DNA from: DATBLE01 sp963791425
Lineage (GTDB): Bacteria; Actinomycetota; Thermoleophilia; Gaiellales; Gaiellaceae
DNA: 64,000 nt
Assembly (NCBI GenBank): GCA_963791425.1
Contig: CAWBSE010000004.1
Location: forward strand, 682,001 to 746,000
Direction: 5' to 3'
Below the pieces are notes generated by a model, which saw only the letters and a program-made list of their open reading frames with translations, had not been told where the DNA came from and did no database searches. The position numbers and the translations under genes are program-made. Shown here one piece after another: positions 16,995 through 27,471 of the stretch; the stretch's first letter is position 1; each line of letters starts with the position of its first letter.

Positions 16995-17077
16995 GCGCCG
17001 CCGACAAATTTGGAGCTAGCCCACCCCGTGCTCGAGCTGGTCGCGCCCCATCCCGCGGGAGCCTATGCTGCACCGAC

Positions 17078-17380
17078 ATGGACGCGAACCGCATCCGGCA
17101 CACCGTCGCCTTCACCCTCGTCCATCCCCCGGGATCGGACGCGGAGCGCGACTTCCTCCAGGCGGCGGAACGGCTCGCGGCGATCCCCGGCGTCGAGGCG
17201 TTCGAGCTCCTTGCCGAGGTCAGCCCGAAGAACGACTACCGCTTCGGGATCTCGATGGAGTTCGCCGATCAGGCCGCGTACGAGGGGTATAACGGCCACC
17301 CGGACCATGTCCGCTTCGTGCAGGACCGCTGGCTGTCCGAGGTCGGCGACTTCCTGGAGATCGACTACACGGCGCGGTAG
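17078..17380 (+). CDS. Stress-responsive A/B barrel (Dabb) domain protein
   Basis: A 100-residue ferredoxin-like barrel protein: IRHTVAFTLVHPPGSDAERD at the N-terminus, then the paired strands and YNGHPDHVRFVQDRWLSEV. Dabb proteins are small dimers, some acting as cyclases or stress proteins; no function is assigned here. The ATG is preceded by TATGCT 9 bases upstream, which could be the -10 of a leaderless transcript. It is followed 28 bases later by typA. Confidence 0.75.
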   Translation: MDANRIRHTVAFTLVHPPGSDAERDFLQAAERLAAIPGVEAFELLAEVSPKNDYRFGISMEFADQAAYEGYNGHPDHVRFVQDRWLSEVGDFLEIDYTAR

Positions 17381-17408
17381 TCGCCCGGATCGCCGGTACC
17401 CTCGATGG

Positions 17409-19247
17409 GTGCCCGAGCGCTCAGATATCCGCAACGTCGCCATCGTCGCCCACGTCGATCACGGCAAGACGACGCTCGTCGACGCGATGCTCTGGCAGTC
17501 CGGAGCGTTCCGCGAGAACCAGGATCTCGGCGAGCGCATCATGGACACCGGCGACCTGGAGCGCGAGAAGGGGATCACGATCCTCGCCAAGAACACGGCC
17601 GTGGGCTACCGCGGGACGAAGATCAACATCATCGACACGCCGGGCCATGCGGACTTCGGCGGCGAGGTCGAGCGCGGCCTGACGATGGTCGACGGCGTCC
17701 TCCTGCTGGTGGACGCCAGCGAAGGCCCTCTCCCCCAGACCCGGTTCGTGTTGCGCAAGGCGCTCGAGTCGCAGCTCCCCGTCATCCTGGTCGTCAACAA
17801 GGTCGACCGGCCGGACGCGCGGATCGCCGAGGTCGTCAACGAGGTGTACGAGCTCTTCCTCGACCTCGACGCCGACGAGAGCCAGATCGAGTTTCCGATC
17901 GTCTACAGCAACGCGCGCGCGGGCCACGCCGGCCTCGACGCCGACGCGCTCGCCGACGATCTCCAGCCGCTCTTCGACGTGATCATCTCGCACATTCCCG
18001 CTCCCACCTATGACGAAGGCCATCCCCTGCAGGCGCTCGTCACCAACCTCGACGCGTCGCCGTACGTGGGCCGCCTCGCGCTCTGCCGGGTCGTGCAGGG
18101 GACGATCAAGCGCGCACAACAGGTCGCGTGGTGCCGCGCCGACGGGACGATCGAGAAGGCGAAGGTGACCGAGCTGTACATCACCGAGGCGCTCGACCGC
18201 GTCGAGGCGGAGGAAGCCGGCCCGGGCGAGATCATCGCCGTCGCCGGGATCCCCGAGGTGACGATCGGCGAGACGCTCGCCGACCCGGACGACCCGCGCC
18301 CGCTGCCGGTGTTCACGGTGGACGAGCCGTCGCTGTCGATGACGGTCGGGATCAACACGTCGCCGCTCGCCGGCCGCGAGGGCGAAAAGGTGACCGCGAG
18401 CAGCGTCGAGGCGCGGCTTCGCGCCGAGCTCGTCGGCAACGTCGCGCTGCGGGTGGAGCCGACCGAGCGGCCGGACACGTGGGAGGTGCAGGGCCGCGGC
18501 GAGTTGCAGCTCGAGGTGCTGGTCGAGCAGATGCGCCGCGAGGGATTCGAGCTGACGATCGGCAAGCCGCAGGTCGTCACGCGGATCGTCGACGGCAAGG
18601 TGCACGAGCCGGTCGAGCGCGTGTCGGTGGACGTGCCGGAGGAGTACCTCGGCGTCGTCACGCAGCTCTTCGCGCTGCGCAAGGGCCGCACCGAGGCGCT
18701 GGTCAACCACGGCACCGGCTGGGTGCGGATGGAGGTGCTCGTCCCGGCGCGTGGGCTGATCGGCTTCCGCACCGAGTTCGTCACCGAGACGCGCGGAACC
18801 GGCATCCTCCATCACGTCTTCGACCGGTTGGAGCCGTGGCACGGCGAGCTGCGCACGCGGCCGACCGGCGGGCTCGTCGCCGACCGTTCCGGCAAGACGA
18901 CTGCCTTTGCGCTGTTCAACCTCCAGGAGCGCGGCTCGATGTTCGTCGGGCCGGGCGTGGACGTGTACGAGGGGATGATCGTGGGCGAGAACGCGCGCGC
19001 CGACGACCTCGACGTGAACGCGACGAAGGAGAAGAAGCTGACGAACATGCGCTCCTCCACCTCGGACGAGCTCGTCCGGCTCGTCCCGCCGCGCCCGCTG
19101 CCGCTGGACCAGGCGCTCGAGTTCATCCGCGACGACGAGTGCGTCGAGGTCACGCCGAAGAGCGTGCGCCTGCGCAAGACCGTGCTTTCGGCCCAGAAGC
19201 GCCAGTCCGCGACGAGCCGCAAGGCTCGCGGGCTCGCGCCCGCCTGA
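17409..19247 (+). CDS. typA: Ribosome-associated GTPase TypA/BipA
   Basis: A 612-residue translational GTPase from the GTG at 17409 (PERSDIRNVAIVAHVDHGKT), the expected TypA length. G motifs are complete: AHVDHGKTT, EKGITI, DTPGHADFGGEV, NKVDRPDAR. The C-terminal EF-G-like domains follow, with RGELQLEVLVEQMRREGFEL and the TypA-specific region VTETRGTGILHHVFD ... NLQERGSMFVGPG. TypA binds ribosomes under stress and helps assembly at low temperature. The frame is open far upstream, but the GTG gives the normal N-terminus. greA follows 32 bases downstream. Confidence 0.95.
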   Translation: MPERSDIRNVAIVAHVDHGKTTLVDAMLWQSGAFRENQDLGERIMDTGDLEREKGITILAKNTAVGYRGTKINIIDTPGHADFGGEVERGLTMVDGVLLLVDASEGPLPQTRFVLRKALESQLPVILVVNKVDRPDARIAEVVNEVYELFLDLDADESQIEFPIVYSNARAGHAGLDADALADDLQPLFDVIISHIPAPTYDEGHPLQALVTNLDASPYVGRLALCRVVQGTIKRAQQVAWCRADGTIEKAKVTELYITEALDRVEAEEAGPGEIIAVAGIPEVTIGETLADPDDPRPLPVFTVDEPSLSMTVGINTSPLAGREGEKVTASSVEARLRAELVGNVALRVEPTERPDTWEVQGRGELQLEVLVEQMRREGFELTIGKPQVVTRIVDGKVHEPVERVSVDVPEEYLGVVTQLFALRKGRTEALVNHGTGWVRMEVLVPARGLIGFRTEFVTETRGTGILHHVFDRLEPWHGELRTRPTGGLVADRSGKTTAFALFNLQERGSMFVGPGVDVYEGMIVGENARADDLDVNATKEKKLTNMRSSTSDELVRLVPPRPLPLDQALEFIRDDECVEVTPKSVRLRKTVLSAQKRQSATSRKARGLAPA

Positions 19248-19279
19248 TCGGCTACGCTCGGGCCTTCGTGGGAGAGCAC

Positions 19280-19717
19280 ATGACCCAGGACCAGCACGAC
19301 CAGCTCGCGACCGAGCTCGCCGAGCTCGAAGGCCCGCGGCGCAAGAAGCTGGTCGAGGCGATCGCGACGGCACGCGAGGAGGGCGACCTCTCCGAGAACT
19401 TCGAGTACCACGCGGCCAAGAACGAGCAGGGGCTGCTGGAGCGCAAGATCACGATCCTGCGCGCCCGGCTCGAGGACGCGGAGATCGTCACGGGCGGCGA
19501 TCCGGACGTGGTCTCGGTCGGCTCGACGGTCGTGATCAAAGACGGAGACGGCGGCGAGATGGAGGTCGAGATCTCGGGTCTCGGCGGTAACGGCACGACT
19601 TCCCCCAGCTCACCGCTCGGGGCGGCGCTGCTCGGCAAGCGGGTCGGTGAGACCGTCGCCGTCAAGGCGCCGAAGAGCACCTGGCAGGCGACGGTCGTCA
19701 AGATCCGCGCCGCGTAG
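19280..19717 (+). CDS. greA: Transcription elongation factor GreA
   Basis: A 145-residue Gre factor. The coiled-coil tip carries the acidic pair in REEGDLSENFEYHAAKNEQ, which reaches the RNA polymerase active site and stimulates cleavage of backtracked RNA. The C-terminal domain has SVGSTVVIKDGDGGEMEVEI and SPLGAALLGKRVGETVAVKAP. GGAGAG sits 5 bases upstream of the ATG; an in-frame GTG at 19268 is an alternative start. Slightly shorter than E. coli GreA (158). Confidence 0.93.
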   Translation: MTQDQHDQLATELAELEGPRRKKLVEAIATAREEGDLSENFEYHAAKNEQGLLERKITILRARLEDAEIVTGGDPDVVSVGSTVVIKDGDGGEMEVEISGLGGNGTTSPSSPLGAALLGKRVGETVAVKAPKSTWQATVVKIRAA

Positions 19718-19726
19718 CGGTCTGGT

Positions 19727-20116
19727 CTAGACCGCCGAGTCGAGCAGCTCGGCGTGCTCGTGCTCGGGCGGGTAGCCGTACGCGTAGACGACGAGATCCT
19801 CGTCGCCGTGATTCACGGTCTGGAGCGGCGTGCCCGGGTCGATGTGGATCAGCCCGCCGGCCGGCACGTCCTGACGCTCCGGTGGGTCGCCGAGGTACAT
19901 GGTCAGCGTCCCGGACAGGACGACGAACGTCTCCTCCTGGATCGGATGCCGGTGGCGGCGCCCCTTCGCGCCCCGGTCGTAGCGCCAGATGTTCCCGCGG
20001 GTGTGCGCGAAGGCGGCGGTCTCGCTCAGCTCGGCCACGTGCCGGGCCGGCTCGCCGGGCTCGTGCGGGCGCGTGATCCACTCGAGCCCGTCGGGACGGA
20101 CGACGCGAAAGCCCAC
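19727..20116 (-). CDS. Single-domain cupin protein
   Basis: A 129-residue cupin: HRHPIQEETFVVLSGTLTMYLG provides the first metal motif and GGLIHIDPGTPLQTVNHG the second. It follows another cupin gene with a 2-base gap, so both are probably on one mRNA. It converges with greA (9 bases between stops). Function unknown. Confidence 0.75.
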   Translation of the reverse strand: MGFRVVRPDGLEWITRPHEPGEPARHVAELSETAAFAHTRGNIWRYDRGAKGRRHRHPIQEETFVVLSGTLTMYLGDPPERQDVPAGGLIHIDPGTPLQTVNHGDEDLVVYAYGYPPEHEHAELLDSAV

Positions 20117-20118
20117 GA

Positions 20119-20481
20119 TCAGATCCGCTCGAGCTCTTCGACGGTCCGCTCGCCGCGCACGTTTCCGGTGTTCAGCGTCGTCTTCGGCTCGATCAGGACG
20201 ACGTGGGTCTCCTCCTCCGCGACAGGCCGGTGCTCGACCCCCTTCGGCACGACGAGCAGCTCACCCGGCTCGAGGATCACGTTGCCGTCGCGCAGCTCCA
20301 TCCTGAGGCGCCCGGAGACCACCAGGAACAGCTCGTCCTCGTCGTCGTGGTGGTGCCAGACGAACTCGCCTTCGAGCTTCACGACCTTGACGTACGAGTC
20401 GTTCAGCTCGGCGACGATCTTCGGGCTCCAGTGCTCCTCGAACGCTCCGAACTTCTCCGCCAGAGTGACCTTCTCGACCAT
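20119..20481 (-). CDS. Single-domain cupin protein
   Basis: A 120-residue cupin from the ATG at 20481 (VEKVTLAEKFGAFEEHW). FVWHHHDDEDELFLVVSGRL and GELLVVPKGVEHRPVAEEE supply the His/Glu metal site. It is the first gene of a two-cupin operon. A 25-base palindrome lies 14 bases upstream of the start, a position suited to an operator or leader hairpin. An in-frame ATG at 20496 would start inside that palindrome and is less likely. Confidence 0.75.
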   Translation of the reverse strand: MVEKVTLAEKFGAFEEHWSPKIVAELNDSYVKVVKLEGEFVWHHHDDEDELFLVVSGRLRMELRDGNVILEPGELLVVPKGVEHRPVAEEETHVVLIEPKTTLNTGNVRGERTVEELERI

Positions 20482-20494
20482 GGCCAGACCGTAC

Positions 20495-20519
20495 ACGTCC
20501 GGTGCCAGGCACCAGACGT
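20495..20519. repeat. 25-base palindrome upstream of the cupin operon
   Basis: ACGTCCGGTGCC-A-GGCACCAGACGT: 11 of 12 positions pair, with core GGTGCCAGGCACC. It lies just upstream of the cupin start. It may be a regulator-binding site, a leader hairpin, or a dispersed extragenic palindrome of a type that I believe is common in related genomes (not checked). Confidence 0.65.
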
Positions 20520-20752
20520 GGCCGCTCTGGACACCGCTCCGCGAGAATCAGCCGTTTCGACCGCCGTGGGACCACGGCTGTAGTCCTGTCCACGGTGATG
20601 GGGAAGCGTGATCGGGCGCTCTCTACGTTTCTCCACCTTGATTGCGTGCTTGCCTCCTGTCGCCATTGGCTGAGCAAGTCCGCCACTTCGACGACCGTAG
20701 CCACGGCAGGCAACGGAGAACGCCGAGCGGACTCGGTTGGCACAGATTCGGC
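20520..20752. other. Non-coding stretch upstream of the cupin operon
   Basis: About 230 bases, less GC-rich than the neighbouring genes, between the ggt stop and the cupin palindrome. It includes the short hairpin CCGTGG-GA-CCACGG. No convincing gene on either strand; it should contain the cupin operon promoter and the end of the ggt transcript. Confidence 0.5.
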
Positions 20753-22171
20753 TCACATTCCGCCGGCGTAGCCATCCTTGCGGGGGTCGGAGCCGCCGAC
20801 CAGGGCATCGCCGGAGACCAGGATTGCCTGGCCGCCGCCGAAGCCGTACGTGTCCGTCTCACGCACGGTCTGGTAGCCGAGGCGCTGCAGGTCGGCCTCG
20901 TGGTCCCACAGGCCCTCCTCGAGCAGGACGCGCTCACCGTCGACGCGGAAGCGCGGGCGGTCGATGGCGGCCTGCGGATCGAGGCCGTCGTCGACGATCG
21001 AAGAGACGAGCTGCATGTGCGCCTGGGCCTGGATGAAGCCGCCCATCACGCCGAACGGCCCGAGCAGCTCGCCGTCGCGCACCAGCATCCCGGGGATGAT
21101 CGTGTGGTACGGACGGCGGCCCGGCTCGACCGCGCCCGACACCGCGAAGCACGCGCCGCGGTTCTGGAGGACGACGCCCGTCCCGGGGGCGACGATCCCG
21201 GAGCCGAAGCTCTCGTAGAGGCTCTGGATGAACGAGACCGCCATCCGGTCGCGGTCGACGGCGCAGAGGTAGACGGTCCCCCCGGGCGGCTCGCTCACGG
21301 CCGGCCGGCCCCGGCGCGCGTCCAGGTACGCCGGCGTGACCAGCTCGCTCACGTCGGCCCCGTCACGAACCCGGGCGAGCGAGTCCTCGAGCGCCAGCTG
21401 GACGCACCGGATCTTCCCGGCCAGCCCGGGCGACGAGCGCTCCAGCAGCCCCAGGGCCTCGAGCGCGCATACGCCCTGCGTCGGCGGGGGCAGCTCGCAC
21501 ACCTCGACGCCCTTGTACGTCAGCCGCAGCGGCGCGACCCAGCGCGGCGCGAACCCGGCGAGATCGGACTCCTCCAGCCACGACGCCGAGCAGATCGCCT
21601 CCGCCACCGGACCCGAGTAGAACGCGGACGGCCCATCCGATGCGATCCGCCGCAGCGTCGCACCCAACTCGGGCAGGCGCACCACGTCACCGACCGACGG
21701 CGGCGGCCCGAACGGCCCACCCGTCTCGCGCCAGCGCGCCGCCGTGATCGGCGCAACGGCGTACCCGTTCTCCGCCACGTCGATGGCGTCCGCCAGACAC
21801 GCGTCCAACCCGAGCGACCCGTACCGCTCCGACAGCGCGGCCCACCCCCCGACGGCGCCCGGCACCGTCACCGAGCGCGGCCCGGTCGCCTCCACGGGCA
21901 GCGGAGCCGCCGACGAGGGCGCGGGCCCGGCCGAGTCGAGCCCCTCGAGCCGGCCGTCGCGCCAGACCTGCGCGAAGCAGTCGCCTCCGATCCCCGTCAT
22001 CGCGGGCTCGGTCACACACAGCATCGCTGCCGCGGCCAGCGCGGCATCCGCGGCGTTCCCGCCGCGCTCCAACGCGCGAAGCCCGGCCCGCGTGGCCAGC
22101 GGCTGGCTCGTCGCGACCATCCCGTTTGCCGAGACCGCAGGCGGCCGCCCGAAGGCGAAGCGGTACGTCAC
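20753..22171 (-). CDS. ggt: Gamma-glutamyltransferase family protein
   Basis: A 472-residue Ntn-hydrolase from the GTG at 22171. The N-terminal half has the family block MVATSQPLATRAGLRALERG, GGNAADAALAAAAML and GIGGDCFAQVW. The self-cleavage site and catalytic Thr are best placed at the Thr of GGTVYLCAVD; oxyanion and substrate residues follow (NRGACF; GGFIQAQAHMQLV). No signal peptide is seen at this start, so it may be cytoplasmic, like many GGT-related hydrolases acting on non-glutathione substrates. It overlaps the comB stop by 4 bases (GTGA), so the two are translationally coupled. Confidence 0.88.
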   Translation of the reverse strand: MTYRFAFGRPPAVSANGMVATSQPLATRAGLRALERGGNAADAALAAAAMLCVTEPAMTGIGGDCFAQVWRDGRLEGLDSAGPAPSSAAPLPVEATGPRSVTVPGAVGGWAALSERYGSLGLDACLADAIDVAENGYAVAPITAARWRETGGPFGPPPSVGDVVRLPELGATLRRIASDGPSAFYSGPVAEAICSASWLEESDLAGFAPRWVAPLRLTYKGVEVCELPPPTQGVCALEALGLLERSSPGLAGKIRCVQLALEDSLARVRDGADVSELVTPAYLDARRGRPAVSEPPGGTVYLCAVDRDRMAVSFIQSLYESFGSGIVAPGTGVVLQNRGACFAVSGAVEPGRRPYHTIIPGMLVRDGELLGPFGVMGGFIQAQAHMQLVSSIVDDGLDPQAAIDRPRFRVDGERVLLEEGLWDHEADLQRLGYQTVRETDTYGFGGGQAILVSGDALVGGSDPRKDGYAGGM

Positions 22172-22848
22172 GCCACGATCTCGGCCGCCACGCCGTGCAT
22201 CCCGGCGAGCCGAGGCACGATCTGCAGCGTGCTCTCGCGCGAGCAGAAGAGGATGTCCTCCTCGAGCCCGGGCGGCCCGTACGTCCGCGCGAGCAGTGCC
22301 GTGTGCGCGTCCGGAAACGACGCGGCGACCAGCTCCGCAGCGATCGCGGCATCCGACCGCTCCGCTCCGAGCAGCGCGACGATCCGCCCGGCGCAGTACG
22401 CGTCGTCGAGGGCGAACGAGCCCTTGAAACCGGCGCAGATGACGGCGACGTCCTCCCCGCGCTCGCGCACCTCCTCCACCAGCGCGCTCAGGTTGAGCAG
22501 CGACCCGAGCAGCACGAGCCCACACCGCTCGGCCGCGTCGAGGATCGTCCGCGTGCCGTTCGTCGTGGACATGATCAGCGTGTCGGCGCCCGCCTCGAAG
22601 AACTCCCGCGGCGACGCTCCCACGTCGAATCCGTCGATCTTCTTCCCGTCGCGCTCCCCGCCGACGAGCGACCCTTCGATCTCTGCCCGCAGCCGCCGGG
22701 CATCCTCGATCTCGGCGCAGCACAGGACGCGTCGGTACCCGGAGGAGAGCGCCTGCGGGATCGTCGAGGTCGCCCGCACGACGTCGACGACGATGCCGAC
22801 GGAGGCCGAGGCCTCTTCGGCCGGAGTGAAGGCGACGTGTACATGCAT
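22168..22848 (-). CDS. comB: 2-phosphosulfolactate phosphatase (ComB) family protein
   Basis: A 226-residue protein starting at the ATG at 22848 (MHVHVAFTP). Family signatures are VVDVVRATSTIPQAL and STTNGTRTILDAA, then VICAGFKGSFALDDAYCAG. ComB removes phosphate from 2-phosphosulfolactate in archaeal coenzyme M synthesis; bacteria without coenzyme M also carry it, possibly for sulfolactate production. No other coenzyme M gene is present here. Its start is 25 bases from the divergent rhomboid gene, and it is coupled to ggt. Confidence 0.85.
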   Translation of the reverse strand: MHVHVAFTPAEEASASVGIVVDVVRATSTIPQALSSGYRRVLCCAEIEDARRLRAEIEGSLVGGERDGKKIDGFDVGASPREFFEAGADTLIMSTTNGTRTILDAAERCGLVLLGSLLNLSALVEEVRERGEDVAVICAGFKGSFALDDAYCAGRIVALLGAERSDAAIAAELVAASFPDAHTALLARTYGPPGLEEDILFCSRESTLQIVPRLAGMHGVAAEIVA

Positions 22849-22872
22849 GGCCACCGGTACGCTAGCGGCGCT

Positions 22873-23718
22873 GTGGCGACCTGCTACCGCCATCCCGACA
22901 GGGAGACCGGCCTTTCCTGTTCCGAGTGCGGTCGCCCGATCTGCACCGATTGCGTGACCTTTGCCCCGGTCGGGCTTCGCTGTCCGGACCATTCCGCCGC
23001 CGGGACGGCCCCGAAGGTGCAGAAGCAGATGCAGCGCGTCGCACGCAGCGGCTTCGCCGCGACGCACGCCATCGTCACGAAGATCCTCGTCGCGCTGAAC
23101 GTGGTCGTCTACCTGATCACCGTCGCGCAGGGGGCCGGCCTGAACGACCCCGGCGGCAAGCTCTTCTACAAGTGGGCGCTCTACGGGCCGGCGGTCGACA
23201 ACGGCGACTGGTGGCGCCTGATCACCTCCGCGTTCCTGCACGGGGGCATGATCCACATCGCGTTCAACATGCTCGCGCTCTGGTGGCTCGGCGCGCCCGT
23301 CGAGATGGCGCTCGGCCGCCTCCGCTACATCGGCCTGTACCTGGTCTCCGGGCTCGCCGGCTCAGCGGGGGCGCTGATCGCGAACCCCCACACCGTCACC
23401 GTCGGCGCGTCGGGCGCGATCTTCGGCCTGCTCGGCGCCGGGCTGATCCTCGAGTGGCGGGCGACCGGCTCGCTCGCCGGGAACTACCTGACGCTGATCC
23501 TGATCAACCTCGCGATCAGCTTCGCCGTCCCCGGCATCTCCTACGGCGGGCACATCGGCGGGCTGCTCGGCGGAATCGCGGTCACGCTCGCCTTCACCCA
23601 CTCCGGGCGCCGCCGGGCGGCATTCGGCGGCCTCACCGCCGTCCACGCCGGCGCGCTGATCGCGGTCGGCCTCGGCAGCGTCCTGATCGCGTACCTGCGC
23701 GTCCGCGGGATGGCCTAG
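22873..23718 (+). CDS. Rhomboid intramembrane protease with N-terminal zinc finger
   Basis: About 281 residues from the GTG at 22873. The first 40 residues form a B-box-type zinc finger (CYRHPDRETGLSCSECGRPI, then CTDC ... LRCPDH). Six membrane segments follow. Rhomboid motifs are complete: HGGMIHIAFNMLALWWLG, catalytic Ser in GASGAIFGLLGAG and catalytic His in SYGGHIGGLLGG. It cleaves transmembrane substrates inside the membrane; the zinc finger is probably cytosolic. An ATG at 22843 would overlap comB and is less likely. Confidence 0.92.
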   Translation: MATCYRHPDRETGLSCSECGRPICTDCVTFAPVGLRCPDHSAAGTAPKVQKQMQRVARSGFAATHAIVTKILVALNVVVYLITVAQGAGLNDPGGKLFYKWALYGPAVDNGDWWRLITSAFLHGGMIHIAFNMLALWWLGAPVEMALGRLRYIGLYLVSGLAGSAGALIANPHTVTVGASGAIFGLLGAGLILEWRATGSLAGNYLTLILINLAISFAVPGISYGGHIGGLLGGIAVTLAFTHSGRRRAAFGGLTAVHAGALIAVGLGSVLIAYLRVRGMA

Positions 23719-23719
23719 A

Positions 23720-23735
23720 GCCGCCCGCCGGCGGC
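23720..23735. terminator. Short GC hairpin between convergent genes
   Basis: GCCGCC-CGCC-GGCGGC, a perfect 6-base stem with a 4-base loop just after the rhomboid stop. There is no T-run on either side, so intrinsic termination is only possible, not shown. Confidence 0.4.
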
Positions 23736-23744
23736 CCTGAAACG

Positions 23745-24020
23745 TCAGCCCTCGATGACCCGGTAGACCTCGGCGATGTCGGGCTGACCGACGTCGACTC
23801 CGAGCTCGGCGAGGATCGGCATCAGCGTCGTGCCGAACGCCTCGAACTGCTCCATCGACTCCCAGACGTCGAAGACGTGCAGGTTCTCGCCCGCCCTGAA
23901 CGCGACGTGGTAGCTCCGCCCGGCCGGAGCGGCCTGACCCGCGGCCTCCAGCTTCCGCTGCACCTCGTCGTACGCGCCCGGGGTCATGGTCTCGATCGGG
24001 AAGTACACGCAGATCGCCAC
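23745..24020 (-). CDS. Small dimeric alpha/beta-barrel (ABM-like) protein
   Basis: A 91-residue protein: ICVYFPIETMTPGAYDEVQRK, YHVAFRAGENLHVFDVWESM and EQFEAFGTTLMPILAELGVD. The pattern matches antibiotic-biosynthesis-monooxygenase or Dabb-like barrel proteins used as small dimers. The GTG start at 24020 has a strong ribosome site (AAGGAGG, 5 bases away), unusual for this window. It follows ppdK by 27 bases on the same strand. Function unknown. Confidence 0.7.
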   Translation of the reverse strand: MAICVYFPIETMTPGAYDEVQRKLEAAGQAAPAGRSYHVAFRAGENLHVFDVWESMEQFEAFGTTLMPILAELGVDVGQPDIAEVYRVIEG

Positions 24021-24047
24021 TCGTTCCTCCTTGATAGGTCGCCCGGC

Positions 24048-26699
<2,652 letters not shown>

Positions 26700-26704
26700 G
26701 TGAA

Positions 26705-26711
26705 CCTCCTC
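26705..26711 (-). promoter_or_regulatory. Strong ribosome binding site of ppdK
   Basis: GAGGAGG, 5 bases before the ATG at 26699. It decides between this start and several other possible in-frame starts. Confidence 0.8.
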
Positions 26712-26797
26712 GTCGACTGCTTCATTGTCCGGGGCCGCCTCTCCGGGGCCATCGGCGGTGCGCCTGAATATCGCTGCGGGCAACTACGCTTGGCCGT

Positions 26798-27469
26798 ATG
26801 GGAGACCGGCACATCGTCGCGATGGGCGGAGGCGGCACCTCCGACGCCGTCCTGGACGCGACCCTCGCGCTGGCGGGTCGCGAGCTGCCGCGCGTCCTGT
26901 ACGTCGGCACCGCCAGCGCCGAGCATGCCGAGTCCACGCTCGCCTGGTACGACCGCCTCCGGGGCCGCGCCGAGCTCACGCACCTCGAGTTCTTCCCCTG
27001 GCCGCCCGAGAATCTCCGCGGGCTGACACTCGGCCACGACGTGATCTTCGTCGGCGGCGGCAACACGGCGAACATGCTCGCGATCTGGCGCGTGCACGGG
27101 TTCGACCGGATCCTGCGCGAGGCGTGGGAGCAGGGCGTCGTCCTCTCCGGCGGCAGTGCCGGGATGATCTGCTGGTTCGAGGCGGGCGTCACCGACTCGT
27201 TCGGCCCGCAGCTCGACGGGATGCGCGACGGGCTCGGCTTCCTTCCCGGCAGCGCCTGCCCGCACTGGGACGACGAGGAGCTCAGGCAGCCGATGTACCG
27301 GCGGCTGATCGACGAGGAGGGCTTCCCGCCCGGCTACGCCGCCGACAGCGGCGTCGCGCTGCACTTCGCCGGCACCGAGCTGATCGAGGTGCTCAGCGAC
27401 GACGACGCGAAGAGCGGTTACCGGGTCGAGCCGGGCTCGGAGACGCGGCTCGAGCCGCGGCTCGTCTAG
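26798..27469 (+). CDS. Peptidase S51 (dipeptidase E-like)
   Basis: A 223-residue S51 peptidase. The nucleophile Ser is in VVLSGGSAGMICWFE; VIFVGGGNTANML precedes it and the later His/Glu partner region is HWDDEEL. Relatives are aspartyl dipeptidase PepE and cyanophycinase. No cyanophycin genes are nearby, so a dipeptidase role is the simpler guess. The ATG is 98 bases from the divergent ppdK start. Confidence 0.85.
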   Translation: MGDRHIVAMGGGGTSDAVLDATLALAGRELPRVLYVGTASAEHAESTLAWYDRLRGRAELTHLEFFPWPPENLRGLTLGHDVIFVGGGNTANMLAIWRVHGFDRILREAWEQGVVLSGGSAGMICWFEAGVTDSFGPQLDGMRDGLGFLPGSACPHWDDEELRQPMYRRLIDEEGFPPGYAADSGVALHFAGTELIEVLSDDDAKSGYRVEPGSETRLEPRLV

Positions 27470-27471
27470 CT

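Noticed and set aside
20520..20752. Small ORFs in the gap upstream of the cupins
   Set aside because: Short frames on both strands lack a ribosome site, codon bias or recognisable motif, and overlap each other in all frames.
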